From assembly GCA_005893365.1 (NCBI GenBank), contig VBPB01000006.1, positions 1 through 26,621 of the forward strand: a stretch of DNA of 26,621 bases. Direction: 5' to 3'. Made by a program: the position numbers and the translations under genes. How positions within the stretch are numbered: the first letter of the stretch is position 1; each line of letters opens with the position of its first letter. Below, piece by piece: positions 1-7,249 of this stretch. Source of the DNA: Candidatus Eiseniibacteriota bacterium (lineage in GTDB: Bacteria; Eisenbacteria; RBG-16-71-46). Below the pieces are notes generated by a model that saw only the letters and a program-made list of their open reading frames with translations, ran no database searches and had not been told where the DNA came from.

Positions 1-826
1 CCGGGTCGCTCACCGGGGTGTTGTGCTCGCCCGCGGCATTGACGGTGTGGTTACCGTTGTGGAGCGCGCCTCCGCCCGGGAGGATCTTCTGGCCCGGGTT
101 GGCCGGGTCGTCGATGCCGGCCCAGAACTCGGGGGTGGCCGGTCCGACGTTCCACTCGATACCCAGGCCGCGCAGCGCTTCCGCGTCCACGTCCACGAGC
201 TTGGCGGTGATCTCGATCTGCGGCGTCGTCGAGTCCAGCGCCTGCGCCATCTTGGTGACCGTCTCGAGGTTGTTGGGCAGGTCGGTGACGATCAGCGAGT
301 TGGTGCGCCGGTCGACCTGCATCTGGCCGCGCCGGCTCATCGAGGACGACAGCGCGGTGCCGAGTTCGCTGGCGTTCGCGTAGTTGAGCTTGATGATGGT
401 GGTCTCGAGCGGGACCAGTTCCTGCTGCTTGGCGTGCGCCGCCTCGCGCTCGTTGGCCTCGCTGTTGAGCCGCAGCGCGTCGTCCACCCGCAGGATGCCG
501 CCCTCCTCGACGTAGTCGAGGCCATTGCTGCGCAGGATCTGCCGCAGGGCGTCCTCCCAGGCGACGTTGCGCAGGGAGACGTGCACGCTCGCCTTGACGT
601 CCTTGCCGACGACGATGTTGCGACCGCTGAACTCCGCGACGGCCTTGAGCACGGTGCGGAGGTCCGCCCCCTCGACGTCCATGGTGAAGGTGCCCGCGCC
701 GGTTCGGACCATGCCCACCTGCTTCATGGCCGAGGACTCCTGGGCCGTCGCCGGGGCCGCGAGCAGCACCGCAAGGCACGCGCCCGCCGCCAGTATGAGG
801 CCGATGGAGGCCTTACCGATTCGCAT
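1..826 (-). CDS. pilQ: Type IV pilus secretin PilQ, N-terminal part (gene runs off the window)
   Basis: PilQ forms the outer-membrane ring through which the pilus fibre passes. About 275 codons are visible before the window ends, so the secretin barrel itself is missing. An N-terminal signal peptide (hydrophobic core IGLILAAGACLAVLLAAPA, cleavage near ATAQ) is followed by a short STN-type domain (about residues 45-115, containing DVEGADLRTVLKAVAEFSG) and a secretin N1/NolW-like domain (about 140-215, with RRTNSLIVTDLP). I see no AMIN domain between signal peptide and STN, although many PilQ proteins carry one or more. A Gly/Asn/Pro-rich insert follows the LGIEW strand. The ATG at 826 is preceded by GGGAG at 9 bases; a second ATG at 832 is possible. 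The start lies inside the last codons of pilP, so translation is probably coupled. Confidence 0.93.
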   Translation of the reverse strand, partial: MRIGKASIGLILAAGACLAVLLAAPATAQESSAMKQVGMVRTGAGTFTMDVEGADLRTVLKAVAEFSGRNIVVGKDVKASVHVSLRNVAWEDALRQILRSNGLDYVEEGGILRVDDALRLNSEANEREAAHAKQQELVPLETTIIKLNYANASELGTALSSSMSRRGQMQVDRRTNSLIVTDLPNNLETVTKMAQALDSTTPQIEITAKLVDVDAEALRGLGIEWNVGPATPEFWAGIDDPANPGQKILPGGGALHNGNHTVNAAGEHNTPVSDP

Positions 827-1487
827 TGGCATTCTCTCCCTTCCGCGTCAGAGGAATCGTGACCGACTGTGATTGTCCATCCACCGTGAGATTGACCACC
901 ATCCCGTTACGCTTGAGCCCTTCGACGAAACCGTTCATGACCTTGTCACCGCGCCGCAGGATGTGGCTGTCGCCGCGGGCGTCCTCGACCAGCGCGAACT
1001 GGTCGGCGTCACCCCAGACGATGCCCACCACTTTGAGCGCGCCGATGTCCGGAGGGGCGTCGCCGCCGACGTCCGAGCCCACGTACTGCCCCTCCAACAG
1101 CGACTGGAACGGGTCGCGGCGGCCGAGCGCGTTGTACTGGTAGGTGAGCGGCTCGTCGAGACGGACCGAGGACTGCACCGCCACGCCCTTGGCCGGCACC
1201 ACGCCCGCGGACGGGGCGGGGGCGTTCGGATGCGGGGCCGCGGCCTTGCGGGCCGCCGGCTTGGCGGAGGCCGTCGTCCTGGCCGCGGCCGGAGCCTTGG
1301 CCGCGGGCTTGGCGTCCTTGCTGCCGGACGTCGCCACCACGGTGGCGGCCTCCGCCGTGGCGGGGGTCAGCACCACCGCGGCGCTTCGCGGCATGACCGA
1401 CGCCACCCCTCCCAGGAGCAGGCCAGTGGCGATCACCCCGGCGAGCGCGCGCGGGGCCACCCAACGATCAGGATTGCTTGCGCGCAT
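813..1487 (-). CDS. pilP: Type IV pilus assembly protein PilP
   Basis: PilP links the inner-membrane PilN/PilO pair to the PilQ secretin in the periplasm. The protein has about 224 residues: an N-terminal hydrophobic segment (around residues 13-32), a long Ala/Pro/Lys-rich linker (about 45-100), and the C-terminal beta domain with the family hallmark GRRDPFQSLL and the strands LKVVGIVWG and LRRGDKVMNG. Classical PilP is a lipoprotein, but no cysteine is visible here, so this version is presumably held by an uncleaved signal anchor or is periplasmic. The ATG at 1487 has AAGGAG seven bases upstream. The ATG at 1493 is also in frame, but its Shine-Dalgarno spacing is too short. The gene overlaps the end of pilO upstream and the start of pilQ downstream. 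Confidence 0.93.
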   Translation of the reverse strand: MRASNPDRWVAPRALAGVIATGLLLGGVASVMPRSAAVVLTPATAEAATVVATSGSKDAKPAAKAPAAARTTASAKPAARKAAAPHPNAPAPSAGVVPAKGVAVQSSVRLDEPLTYQYNALGRRDPFQSLLEGQYVGSDVGGDAPPDIGALKVVGIVWGDADQFALVEDARGDSHILRRGDKVMNGFVEGLKRNGMVVNLTVDGQSQSVTIPLTRKGENANANR

Positions 1488-2109
1488 TGACATTCTCCTT
1501 CTTGGGCGGTGCGGGGGACAGCGGCGTCGTCTCGGCGGCGGTATTCAGGCTGTACGTGGAGGCGGTGAGGGATGCCGAGGTGGTGTTGAGCGGGTCGCCC
1601 TTCAGATTGGTCGCGAGCTTGAGCTTCGAGACCGTGACGATCCGGTTCATGTTCGCCAGCTCCGCCAGGAAGGACCCCACCTGGTGGTACCCGCCGTAGA
1701 CGGAGATCTCGACCGGAAGCTCGGTGTAGTAGCTCTGGGTCTGCGGGGGGCTGGGCTTGAACATGAGGAACGAGACGCCGGTCTGTTGTCCCGCCAGGCT
1801 GATCTTGCGCAGCAGCACCGCCAGCTGGCGGTCCGCCGGCAGCAGCTCGGAGGCCGCGGCCCAGCGGTCGTGCAGCAGCGAGTACTCCGCCTCGAACCGG
1901 GGCAGGTCGGCCACCGCCGCCCGCGCCCGCGTCAGCTCGGTCGACTTCTTCTGGAAGTCGGACTCGAGCGCGTTCAGCTGGTCGCGCTGGTTGGGGAAGC
2001 CGAACGGCAGGTAGTGCGAGCAGAAGAACAGCCCCGCGACCCCGGCGGACACCGCCACGCCCAGGGCCGACTTCCACACCAACTTGTTCTTGAGATCCAG
2101 GCTCGCCAT
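1468..2109 (-). CDS. pilO: Type IV pilus assembly protein PilO
   Basis: PilO is a bitopic inner-membrane protein that dimerises with PilN and carries PilP as part of the alignment complex. The 213-residue product has a short cytoplasmic tail, one membrane segment (about residues 14-35, SALGVAVSAGVAGLFF), a coiled coil (about 40-75, with NALESDFQKKSTELTRARAA) and a ferredoxin-like periplasmic domain (about 95-185, with the family-typical YYTELPVEISVYGGYHQVGSFL). The tail is Pro/Thr-rich and ends in KKENVNARKQS. The ATG at 2109 follows GGAGGG with good spacing, 10 bases after the pilN stop. The 3' end overlaps the start of pilP by about 20 bases. Confidence 0.94.
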   Translation of the reverse strand: MASLDLKNKLVWKSALGVAVSAGVAGLFFCSHYLPFGFPNQRDQLNALESDFQKKSTELTRARAAVADLPRFEAEYSLLHDRWAAASELLPADRQLAVLLRKISLAGQQTGVSFLMFKPSPPQTQSYYTELPVEISVYGGYHQVGSFLAELANMNRIVTVSKLKLATNLKGDPLNTTSASLTASTYSLNTAAETTPLSPAPPKKENVNARKQS

Positions 2110-2119
2110 GGCGTCCCTC

Positions 2120-2689
2120 CTAGTTGGCCGGCTCGTCCGGCGTCACCTGGCAGGTGATGTGGAACTTGACGACGTTGTGGTCGCTGATCTCGCCGGTCTC
2201 CGCCACCCCCAGCTCCACGTTCGCGAACATCGGCGAGCGCTCGAGCCGGGACATGAAATCGGAGACGACGAGGTTGGAATAGGTGACCCCCTCCAGATCG
2301 AGCTGGCTGCCGGCGTCCTGCTGGGCCAGCGTCATCCAGAGGTGGTCGGGGACACACCGCGCCAGTTCATCCATGACTCGCACGCTCTGAGTGCGTCCCT
2401 TTTGCAGCTTGTTGATGATCCCCAGGCGCAGGTCCAACTCGGCCCGCTCCTGAGCGAGGCGGTTGACCCGCTCGATCTGCGGCGCCAGGGCCCGCGACTC
2501 GGCATCCTTGTCGGCGATCGCGCGCGTCAACGACGCCACGCGTGAGTGCTGCGAGACCGCGAAACCGGCGACGATCAACAGCGTCGCCACCACGACCCCG
2601 ACGGGGATCACCATCTCCCCGGCGTTCCATTGCATGGTGGAACGGCGCTGGACCCTTTCCTCCCGCGGGAGGAGATTGATGCGGATCAT
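2120..2689 (-). CDS. pilN: Type IV pilus assembly protein PilN
   Basis: PilN is a bitopic inner-membrane protein. Its cytoplasmic N-terminus inserts into a groove of PilM, and here it starts with the diagnostic MIRINLLPRE. The 189 residues comprise this peptide, a membrane segment (about 27-45, VIPVGVVVATLLIVAGFAV), a coiled coil (about 50-95) and a periplasmic ferredoxin-like domain with DLEGVTYSNLVVSDFMSRLE. The ATG at 2689 overlaps the pilM stop codon as ATGA, a standard arrangement for coupled translation of PilM and its binding partner. Confidence 0.94.
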   Translation of the reverse strand: MIRINLLPREERVQRRSTMQWNAGEMVIPVGVVVATLLIVAGFAVSQHSRVASLTRAIADKDAESRALAPQIERVNRLAQERAELDLRLGIINKLQKGRTQSVRVMDELARCVPDHLWMTLAQQDAGSQLDLEGVTYSNLVVSDFMSRLERSPMFANVELGVAETGEISDHNVVKFHITCQVTPDEPAN

Positions 2690-3741
2690 TTCCGGTCTCC
2701 CAGACGGCTCAGGGCGAGACCCAGACCCACCGTCAGGAAGGGCGCCGCCTTCATGACATCCTGACCGGCGAACAGCGCCGGGTCGTAGGCGATGCGGGCC
2801 AGCGGGTTGGCGATCTCGGCGGGGACGCCGATGCGACGATTCAGGAACTCGGGCAGGTCGGGGGTGAGCGCACCGCCGCCGCAGAGCATGATGCGCGACA
2901 CCGCGCCCGCCTCGCCGGCGGTGCGCAGATAGGCCTGGGCCCGTTCCAGCGCGGTGGCGAGGCCCTCGCAGGCCTGCTCGATGACCGGCGCGATCTCGAG
3001 CGCGGCGCCCGACTCGCCGCGGACGGCGGCCGCGGCCTCGGACTGGCTCAGGTTGAACTTCCGCTGCGCCGCCTCGATGAAGCTGTGCCCGCCCACCTGG
3101 AGGTCCTTGGTGAAGTAGGGTACGCCGCCCTGCACGATGTTGATGTTCGTGATCTCGGCCCCGATGTTGAGGATGGCGACCACCTCGTCGGGGGTGAAGT
3201 CGTAGTTCGCTTCGAGCGCGTTCTGCGCCGCGAAGGAGTCGACGTCCACGATCAGCGGCTGCAGCCCGGCCTCACGGATCAGGTCGCCGAACGACATGAC
3301 CATGTCCTTCTTGGCCGCGACCAGCAGCACCTGCATCTGCTTGGGGTCGGTGGCCGAGGGGCCGAGCACCTCGAAGTCCAGCGAGACGTCGTTGATGTCG
3401 TAGGGCACGTGCTGCTCGGCCTCCCAGTAGACCGCCTGCTGGGCGTCCTCGTTGGAGAGCCGGTTCATGGTGATCTTCTTGACGATCACCGCGCGGCCGC
3501 TCACCGCCGCCTCGACGTTGCGCGACTTGATGGCGCGCGAGTCGAACAGGTTGGCGATGGCGTCGGTGACCAGCTGACGATCCATGACCTCGCCGTCGAC
3601 GATCGCCTCGGCCAGCGGAGCGGAGATGCCCCAGTTCACCAGGCGGTAGGTGCCTTTGGGCTGAGCCTCGAGCTCGACCACCTTGACCGCATGGCTGCCG
3701 ATGTCCAGACCCACGAGGGACTGCTTCTTCCCGAAGAGCAT
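2686..3741 (-). CDS. pilM: Type IV pilus assembly protein PilM (actin-like ATPase)
   Basis: PilM is a cytoplasmic FtsA/actin-fold protein that binds the N-terminus of PilN and passes information between the motor ATPases and the envelope complex. The 351-residue product begins with MLFGKKQS followed by the phosphate-1 loop LVGLDIGSHAVKVVELE. Further actin-fold elements include VVAILNIGAEITNINIVQGG (phosphate-2 region) and the adenosine loop MLCGGGALTPDL. The length is normal for the family. The ATG at 3741 is chosen because family members start just before FGKK and because GGGAG lies seven bases upstream; an in-frame ATG at 3789 gives a non-conserved extension. It is the first gene of the pilM-N-O-P-Q block, after a 259-base gap. 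Confidence 0.95.
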   Translation of the reverse strand: MLFGKKQSLVGLDIGSHAVKVVELEAQPKGTYRLVNWGISAPLAEAIVDGEVMDRQLVTDAIANLFDSRAIKSRNVEAAVSGRAVIVKKITMNRLSNEDAQQAVYWEAEQHVPYDINDVSLDFEVLGPSATDPKQMQVLLVAAKKDMVMSFGDLIREAGLQPLIVDVDSFAAQNALEANYDFTPDEVVAILNIGAEITNINIVQGGVPYFTKDLQVGGHSFIEAAQRKFNLSQSEAAAAVRGESGAALEIAPVIEQACEGLATALERAQAYLRTAGEAGAVSRIMLCGGGALTPDLPEFLNRRIGVPAEIANPLARIAYDPALFAGQDVMKAAPFLTVGLGLALSRLGDRK

Positions 3742-3832
3742 GCGTTCACTCCCAGTAGGCGTTGGCCTTCCGTCGACGCGCCGAGCCATCCCGCGGGCCG
3801 CTGCGTCCGCCGCGACCGGACAGGGTCGCTCG

Positions 3833-3849
3833 GGTGGACTTAGTCCACC
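3833..3849. promoter_or_regulatory. 17-base perfect palindrome upstream of pilM
   Basis: The sequence GGTGGACTTAGTCCACC reads as two 8-base arms around one central base, about 90 bases upstream of the pilM start. It could be an operator for a dimeric regulator or a transcript hairpin. No T-run follows it on the minus strand, so it is not a classical terminator. The nearby stretch 3851-3872 is the most AT-rich spot of the 3742-4000 gap. It contains a possible TATGAA -10 element (minus strand) but no good -35 element. Confidence 0.45.
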
Positions 3850-4000
3850 GGCGATTCATAGAGATGTATCGGGTGCGCACCGCGCCAGCTTGAGGGGAAC
3901 TTGGCGGGCGCCTCCCCACCCGACCCTCCGGCCCAAAGCCGGCCGGCGGCGTGGCCGCCGCGGCGGCAACCGCTTGCGGCGGAGGCGGCTGCGGTCCCGG

Positions 4001-4759
4001 TCACGGGGCGCCCCCGACGATGACCCGGGGGGTCCCCAGGTGGCGCCGGGCCAGCGCCGCGTGGCCGGCCGCCCACGCGCGCTCGATCGTGCGCATCTCG
4101 CGCTCGGCCATCTCGCGCAGGTACCGGTTCTGGGAGCTCCGCGCCACGTCCCGCCACAGGGCCCAGGCCACTCTCAAGTCTCCCGCGTTCTGGCGCGCGA
4201 ACGCGGCGAACCGGCGCGCCGCGGGCGGGCCGTCGGGAAGCCGCGTGCTCAGCTCGAAGTACTCCGCGGCGTGGCGCAGGTCGCGGCCGCCCGGCCGCAC
4301 GTAGTAGAGGAACCCGAGCTGGAAGGCGAGCTCGCCGCTCGAGGGGTTCCGCTCGAGGCCCTTGAGCATCAGCGCCTCCGCGTGCGGGAAGTCGCCCCCC
4401 TCCTGCGCCAGCGCGAACCCCCCGAACACGTAGGCCGGCAGGAATCCCGGCGAGAGCGTCGTCAGGATGTCGAACACGTGGGCCATGCGCGCGAAGCGCA
4501 TGTCGGTGCGGCGATGCTCACCGTAGTACTGGACCGCCCTCAGCCAGGCCAGGTCGGCGAAGCTCTCGGCGTGCCCCAGCGTGGCGGGCTCGAGACACCG
4601 CCCCGACGGGTAGTAGGAGAGTTCCTCGAGCGGTTGCGGGCGCGGGAGACGTCGCGGGGCCGCCGCGGCGATCAGGAACGCGGCCAGCCCGAGCGCGAGC
4701 GCCACCGCCCAGGCGGTCGCCATCCGCGTCGCCCGCGGCGTCAGGGCGAAGGCGCTCAC
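4001..4759 (-). CDS. Membrane-anchored TPR-like protein of the pilus cluster (possible PilG counterpart)
   Basis: The function is not established. The 252-residue product has one N-terminal membrane segment (about residues 15-32, WAVALALGLAAFLIAAAAP) and then a helical-repeat region resembling TPRs, with paired motifs such as DLAWLRAVQYYGEH, PAYVFGGFALAQEGGDFPHA and GELAFQLGFLYYV. A TPR-like gene beside an ABC transporter inside a pil cluster is a recurrent arrangement, recalled from Myxococcus- and Geobacter-type clusters. In Myxococcus the genes pilG, pilH and pilI accompany pilA, so this may be the PilG equivalent; that is inferred from position, not from a demonstrated match. The GTG at 4759 overlaps the permease stop as GTGA. 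An ATG at 4723 is the alternative. Confidence 0.75.
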   Translation of the reverse strand: MSAFALTPRATRMATAWAVALALGLAAFLIAAAAPRRLPRPQPLEELSYYPSGRCLEPATLGHAESFADLAWLRAVQYYGEHRRTDMRFARMAHVFDILTTLSPGFLPAYVFGGFALAQEGGDFPHAEALMLKGLERNPSSGELAFQLGFLYYVRPGGRDLRHAAEYFELSTRLPDGPPAARRFAAFARQNAGDLRVAWALWRDVARSSQNRYLREMAEREMRTIERAWAAGHAALARRHLGTPRVIVGGAP

Positions 4760-5520
4760 TTGAAGTCCCGGGACTCGAAGGCGGCCGCGGCGAGCGCGAG
4801 CACGCACCCGCAGTAGACCAGGGCGTAGAGCGTGGCGAGCCCGAGATGGAACGGCGTCGTCACCTGGCCGTGGGCGGCCAGGGCACGCATGTTGAAGATC
4901 GGGAGGTTCGGCACCAGGTCGGCCGCCACGCGCAGCGTGACGCCGAGGGCGCCCGGGGCCCGCTCCGCGAAGTCGCGCAGGTCCCAGCTCCACTGGCCCG
5001 CGCAGTAGAAGCCCACCGTGTAGAGCGTCGAGAGCACCGGGGTCGAGAGCGCCGAGAACAGCACCGCGAGCCCGGTCACCACCGTCAGCTCGAGCCCGGC
5101 CAGATAGGCCGCCTCGGCCACCGCCGGCCCGTAGCCGCCGTGCCCGCGCACCTCCAGCATCAGCCACACCACCAGGCCCAGCACGGCCACCACCACCCAC
5201 AGCGCGCTCGAGAGTCCCAGCCACTTGCCGAGCAGGTAGGCGGGCCGGCCGATCGGGCGCGACAGCAGGTTGAAGATGGTGCGGCGCTCGATCTCCTTGG
5301 CGACCAGGCTGGTGCCGACCAGGACGATCACCAGCAGCCCGAAGCCGGAGATGGCGCTGAGCCCCAGGTCCACGGTGAGCCGCGACTCCTCGCCCAGCGC
5401 CAGCGCGCCCAGCGCCTGGGTCGCGAGGATCAGCGCCACGCCGGCGACCAGCACCCCCGTGAGCGCGCGGTCCCGGGTCGCCTCGCGGAACGTGTTCCGC
5501 GCGATCGCCGCCGCCTTCAC
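4756..5520 (-). CDS. ABC transporter permease of the pilus cluster (PilI-like position)
   Basis: This is an ABC-2 type membrane subunit of 254 residues. It has about six hydrophobic segments, including GVLVAGVALILATQALGALAL, SGFGLLVIVLVGTSLVA, LWVVVAVLGLVVWLML, LTVVTGLAVLFSAL and LGLATLYALVYCGCVLALA. Between the second and third segments lies VAKEIERRTIFNLLSRP, a motif typical of this permease family. It would pair with the ATPase encoded immediately upstream; the two genes overlap as GTGA, which also fixes the GTG start at 5520. In Myxococcus an ABC transporter encoded next to pilA (pilH with its partners) is required for pilus formation, so a role in pilus assembly is likely here. The substrate is unknown. 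Confidence 0.88.
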   Translation of the reverse strand: MKAAAIARNTFREATRDRALTGVLVAGVALILATQALGALALGEESRLTVDLGLSAISGFGLLVIVLVGTSLVAKEIERRTIFNLLSRPIGRPAYLLGKWLGLSSALWVVVAVLGLVVWLMLEVRGHGGYGPAVAEAAYLAGLELTVVTGLAVLFSALSTPVLSTLYTVGFYCAGQWSWDLRDFAERAPGALGVTLRVAADLVPNLPIFNMRALAAHGQVTTPFHLGLATLYALVYCGCVLALAAAAFESRDFK

Positions 5521-6554
5521 GCGCTCCTCCGCTCGTCGGCGTGGGCGTCCGCGTCCGCCCGGGCCGCCGTGGCGAGGAACAGTTCCTCGAGGGTGGCCCG
5601 TTGCGGGGTGACCGCGCGCACCTGGGCGCCGACCCGCAGCAGCCAGGCGAGCATCTCGCCCAGGCGCGTGTCGTCGTGGAGCAGGAACGAGGTCTCGTGC
5701 GGCCGGTCGCGGCGCTCGACCGTCCCGACCAGCCCCGGCTCGGGCGCGAACGGCGGGACGACGGTGCAGCGGATCTCCACCTGCTGATGGCTCGCGCCCA
5801 CCAGCTGGCCCACGGTGGCGACCCGGGTCAGGCGCCCGCCCAGGATGATGGCGACGCGGTCGCAGAGGATCTCGACGTCCGGCAGGATGTGCGAGGAGAA
5901 CAGCACGGTGGTGCCCCGCTCGCGCTGCTCGAGGATCAGGTCACGCACGTCGCGGCGCCCGAAGGGATCGAGCCCGCTCATCGGCTCGTCGAGGATCAGG
6001 ACGTCGGGCTGGTGCAGCAGGGCGGCGGCGAGCCCCAACCGCTGCAGCATCCCCTTCGAGTACTTGCGCAGCACCAGGCGGGGCCGCTCGCCGAGGCCGA
6101 CGCGCCCGAGCCAGCCGCGCGCCTGCCGGTGGGCCTCCTGGCCCGCGAGGCCCGAGAGCTGGCCGGCCAATTCCAGATACTCCATCCCGTTCAGGTACTC
6201 GTAGAAGTACGGCTGCTCGGGCAGGAAGCCGATGCGGCGGCGGCTTGAGACCTGCTGGATCGGCACGCCCATCAGCCAGGCGTCCCCGCGGGTCGGCTTG
6301 AGCAGGCCGGTCAAGAGCTTGAGCGTGGTGGTCTTGCCCGCCCCGTTGGGGCCCAGGTAGCCCATCACCTCCCCGAGCCGGACCTCGAGGTTCAGCTCGT
6401 CAAGACCGGTGACGATCCGGCCGGTCCAGTTGTGCCGGTAGGACTTGCTGAGGCCCGCGGTCCGGATGGCCAGCGCCTCGGGCGGGTGGTCCGGGGCGTC
6501 CGGCAACCGGCCAGGCGTTGGCCAGCCTGACGCGGGAGCGGCGGAAGTTCGCAC
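5517..6554 (-). CDS. ABC transporter ATPase of the pilus cluster (PilH-like)
   Basis: The nucleotide-binding subunit of the adjacent permease has about 345 residues. Visible motifs are Walker A GPNGAGKT (68-75), Q-loop LPEQPYF, signature YSKGMLQR (165-172, the variant seen in the NatA/ABC-2 group rather than LSGGQ), Walker B LILDEP (186-191), D-loop SGLDP and the H-loop histidine in SSHIL. An accessory C-terminal domain follows (about 240-345). The GTG at 6554 is a modest choice: AGG lies five bases upstream and it falls about 90 bases after a sigma54-like promoter. The conserved part begins near ALAIRTAGLSKSY. By position it matches Myxococcus PilH, an ABC ATPase required for type IV pili. 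The 3' end overlaps the permease gene. Confidence 0.88.
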   Translation of the reverse strand: MRTSAAPASGWPTPGRLPDAPDHPPEALAIRTAGLSKSYRHNWTGRIVTGLDELNLEVRLGEVMGYLGPNGAGKTTTLKLLTGLLKPTRGDAWLMGVPIQQVSSRRRIGFLPEQPYFYEYLNGMEYLELAGQLSGLAGQEAHRQARGWLGRVGLGERPRLVLRKYSKGMLQRLGLAAALLHQPDVLILDEPMSGLDPFGRRDVRDLILEQRERGTTVLFSSHILPDVEILCDRVAIILGGRLTRVATVGQLVGASHQQVEIRCTVVPPFAPEPGLVGTVERRDRPHETSFLLHDDTRLGEMLAWLLRVGAQVRAVTPQRATLEELFLATAARADADAHADERRSA

Positions 6555-6654
6555 GATGGCCTCGATCGGGGAGCACTCACGGCCGGAGCCGCGACGCGCA
6601 AGTGGTTGTCGGCAAACGGTCGGCGGATCCACCCGCCTCACGGGCCGTGCAGAG

Positions 6655-6670
6655 TGCAATCGATGTGCCG
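6655..6670 (-). promoter_or_regulatory. Sigma54-type -24/-12 promoter upstream of the ABC transporter and pilM-Q genes
   Basis: Read on the minus strand the site is CGGCAC-ATCGA-TTGCA. Compared with TGGCAC-N5-TTGCW it differs at one position and keeps the invariant GG and GC with 10 bases between them. Transcription would begin near 6644, about 90 bases before the ATPase start. A short inverted repeat (GGGCTC, one base, GAGCCC, 6670-6682) abuts its upstream edge. The site lies just after the pilin terminator, so it could restart transcription for the second half of the cluster. Confidence 0.6.
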
Positions 6671-6702
6671 GGCTCGGAGCCCAGGCCTTCCCCGATAACG
6701 AC

Positions 6703-6732
6703 GACGGGGGCGGGATCGCTCCCGCCCCCGTC
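6703..6732 (-). terminator. Strong hairpin terminator after the pilin array
   Basis: Fifteen bases after the last pilin stop codon the transcript can form a perfect 13-base-pair GC-rich stem (arms 6703-6715 and 6720-6732) closed by a GCGA loop, which is a stable GNRA tetraloop. Only a weak T-rich stretch (GTCGTT) follows, so it may act as a partial terminator or as a 3' stabiliser for abundant pilin mRNA. Confidence 0.75.
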
Positions 6733-6747
6733 CGATACCGCGTCCGT

Positions 6748-7185
6748 CTACTGACCGGAGGTCAGCACCAGCGTCAGCGCGGCCGACTTGCCGTAGCCCT
6801 TGATGTTGTAGCTCGTCTTGGCGCCGGCGTTGTCCGCGTAGCTCGTCAGACCCGCCAGGGCCGTCGGCGCACCAGCGATCGTGGCGCGGTCCTCGAACGA
6901 CGCTCCATCACCGACCGAACCGTCGAACGGGTTCTTGAAGTTGGCCCCCGCGCTCGGCAGCAGCGCCGCCACCGTCGAAGCGACGTCCGCATACGCACCA
7001 TCGTTCTGGGTGCCATAGTCCTCGGCCGCCAGCTGGAAGGTGTGCATGTTGGACTTGGTGCTGCCCTCCTTCGCCCGGTTCTGCATGGCGATGAAGTTGG
7101 GGATCGCGATCGCGGCCAGGATGCCGATGATGACGACCACGATCATCAGCTCGATCAGGGTGAAGCCCTTCTGAGACTTCTTCAT
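6748..7185 (-). CDS. pilA: Type IV major pilin, copy 3 of the array
   Basis: This is a structural subunit of the pilus fibre, 145 residues. It has a seven-residue leader MKKSQKG cleaved by prepilin peptidase before Phe, Glu at mature position 5, and the hydrophobic N-terminal helix GFTLIELMIVVVIIG. The globular part has the typical end SYNIKGYGKSAALTLVL. There is no cysteine, hence no disulfide-bonded D-loop. The product differs from the first array copy (7754-8191) at only four residues. The ATG at 7185 follows GAGGAGGAGAC. It is the last pilin before the terminator at 6703-6732. No prepilin peptidase gene is present in the window. Confidence 0.95.
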   Translation of the reverse strand: MKKSQKGFTLIELMIVVVIIGILAAIAIPNFIAMQNRAKEGSTKSNMHTFQLAAEDYGTQNDGAYADVASTVAALLPSAGANFKNPFDGSVGDGASFEDRATIAGAPTALAGLTSYADNAGAKTSYNIKGYGKSAALTLVLTSGQ

Positions 7186-7216
7186 GACGCTGTCTCCTCC
7201 TCGTTGTTGCCGATTC

Positions 7217-7246
7217 GGGGCCGTGCCTCCGCACGACCCCGGCCCC
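7217..7246 (-). promoter_or_regulatory. Intergenic hairpin between pilin copies 2 and 3
   Basis: Directly after the stop codon of the middle pilin the transcript can fold with GGGGCC paired to GGCCCC and an inner GTGC paired to GCAC around a GGAG loop, with a six-base bulge. There is no T-run. It may be an mRNA-processing or stability element, or a partial attenuator, setting relative pilin levels. Confidence 0.5.
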
Positions 7247-7249
7247 GCG

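Noticed and set aside
6748..7185. Pilins as short conductive (Geobacter-type) pilins
   Set aside because: Mature length is about 138 residues with a full globular domain, unlike the roughly 60-residue conductive PilA-N form.
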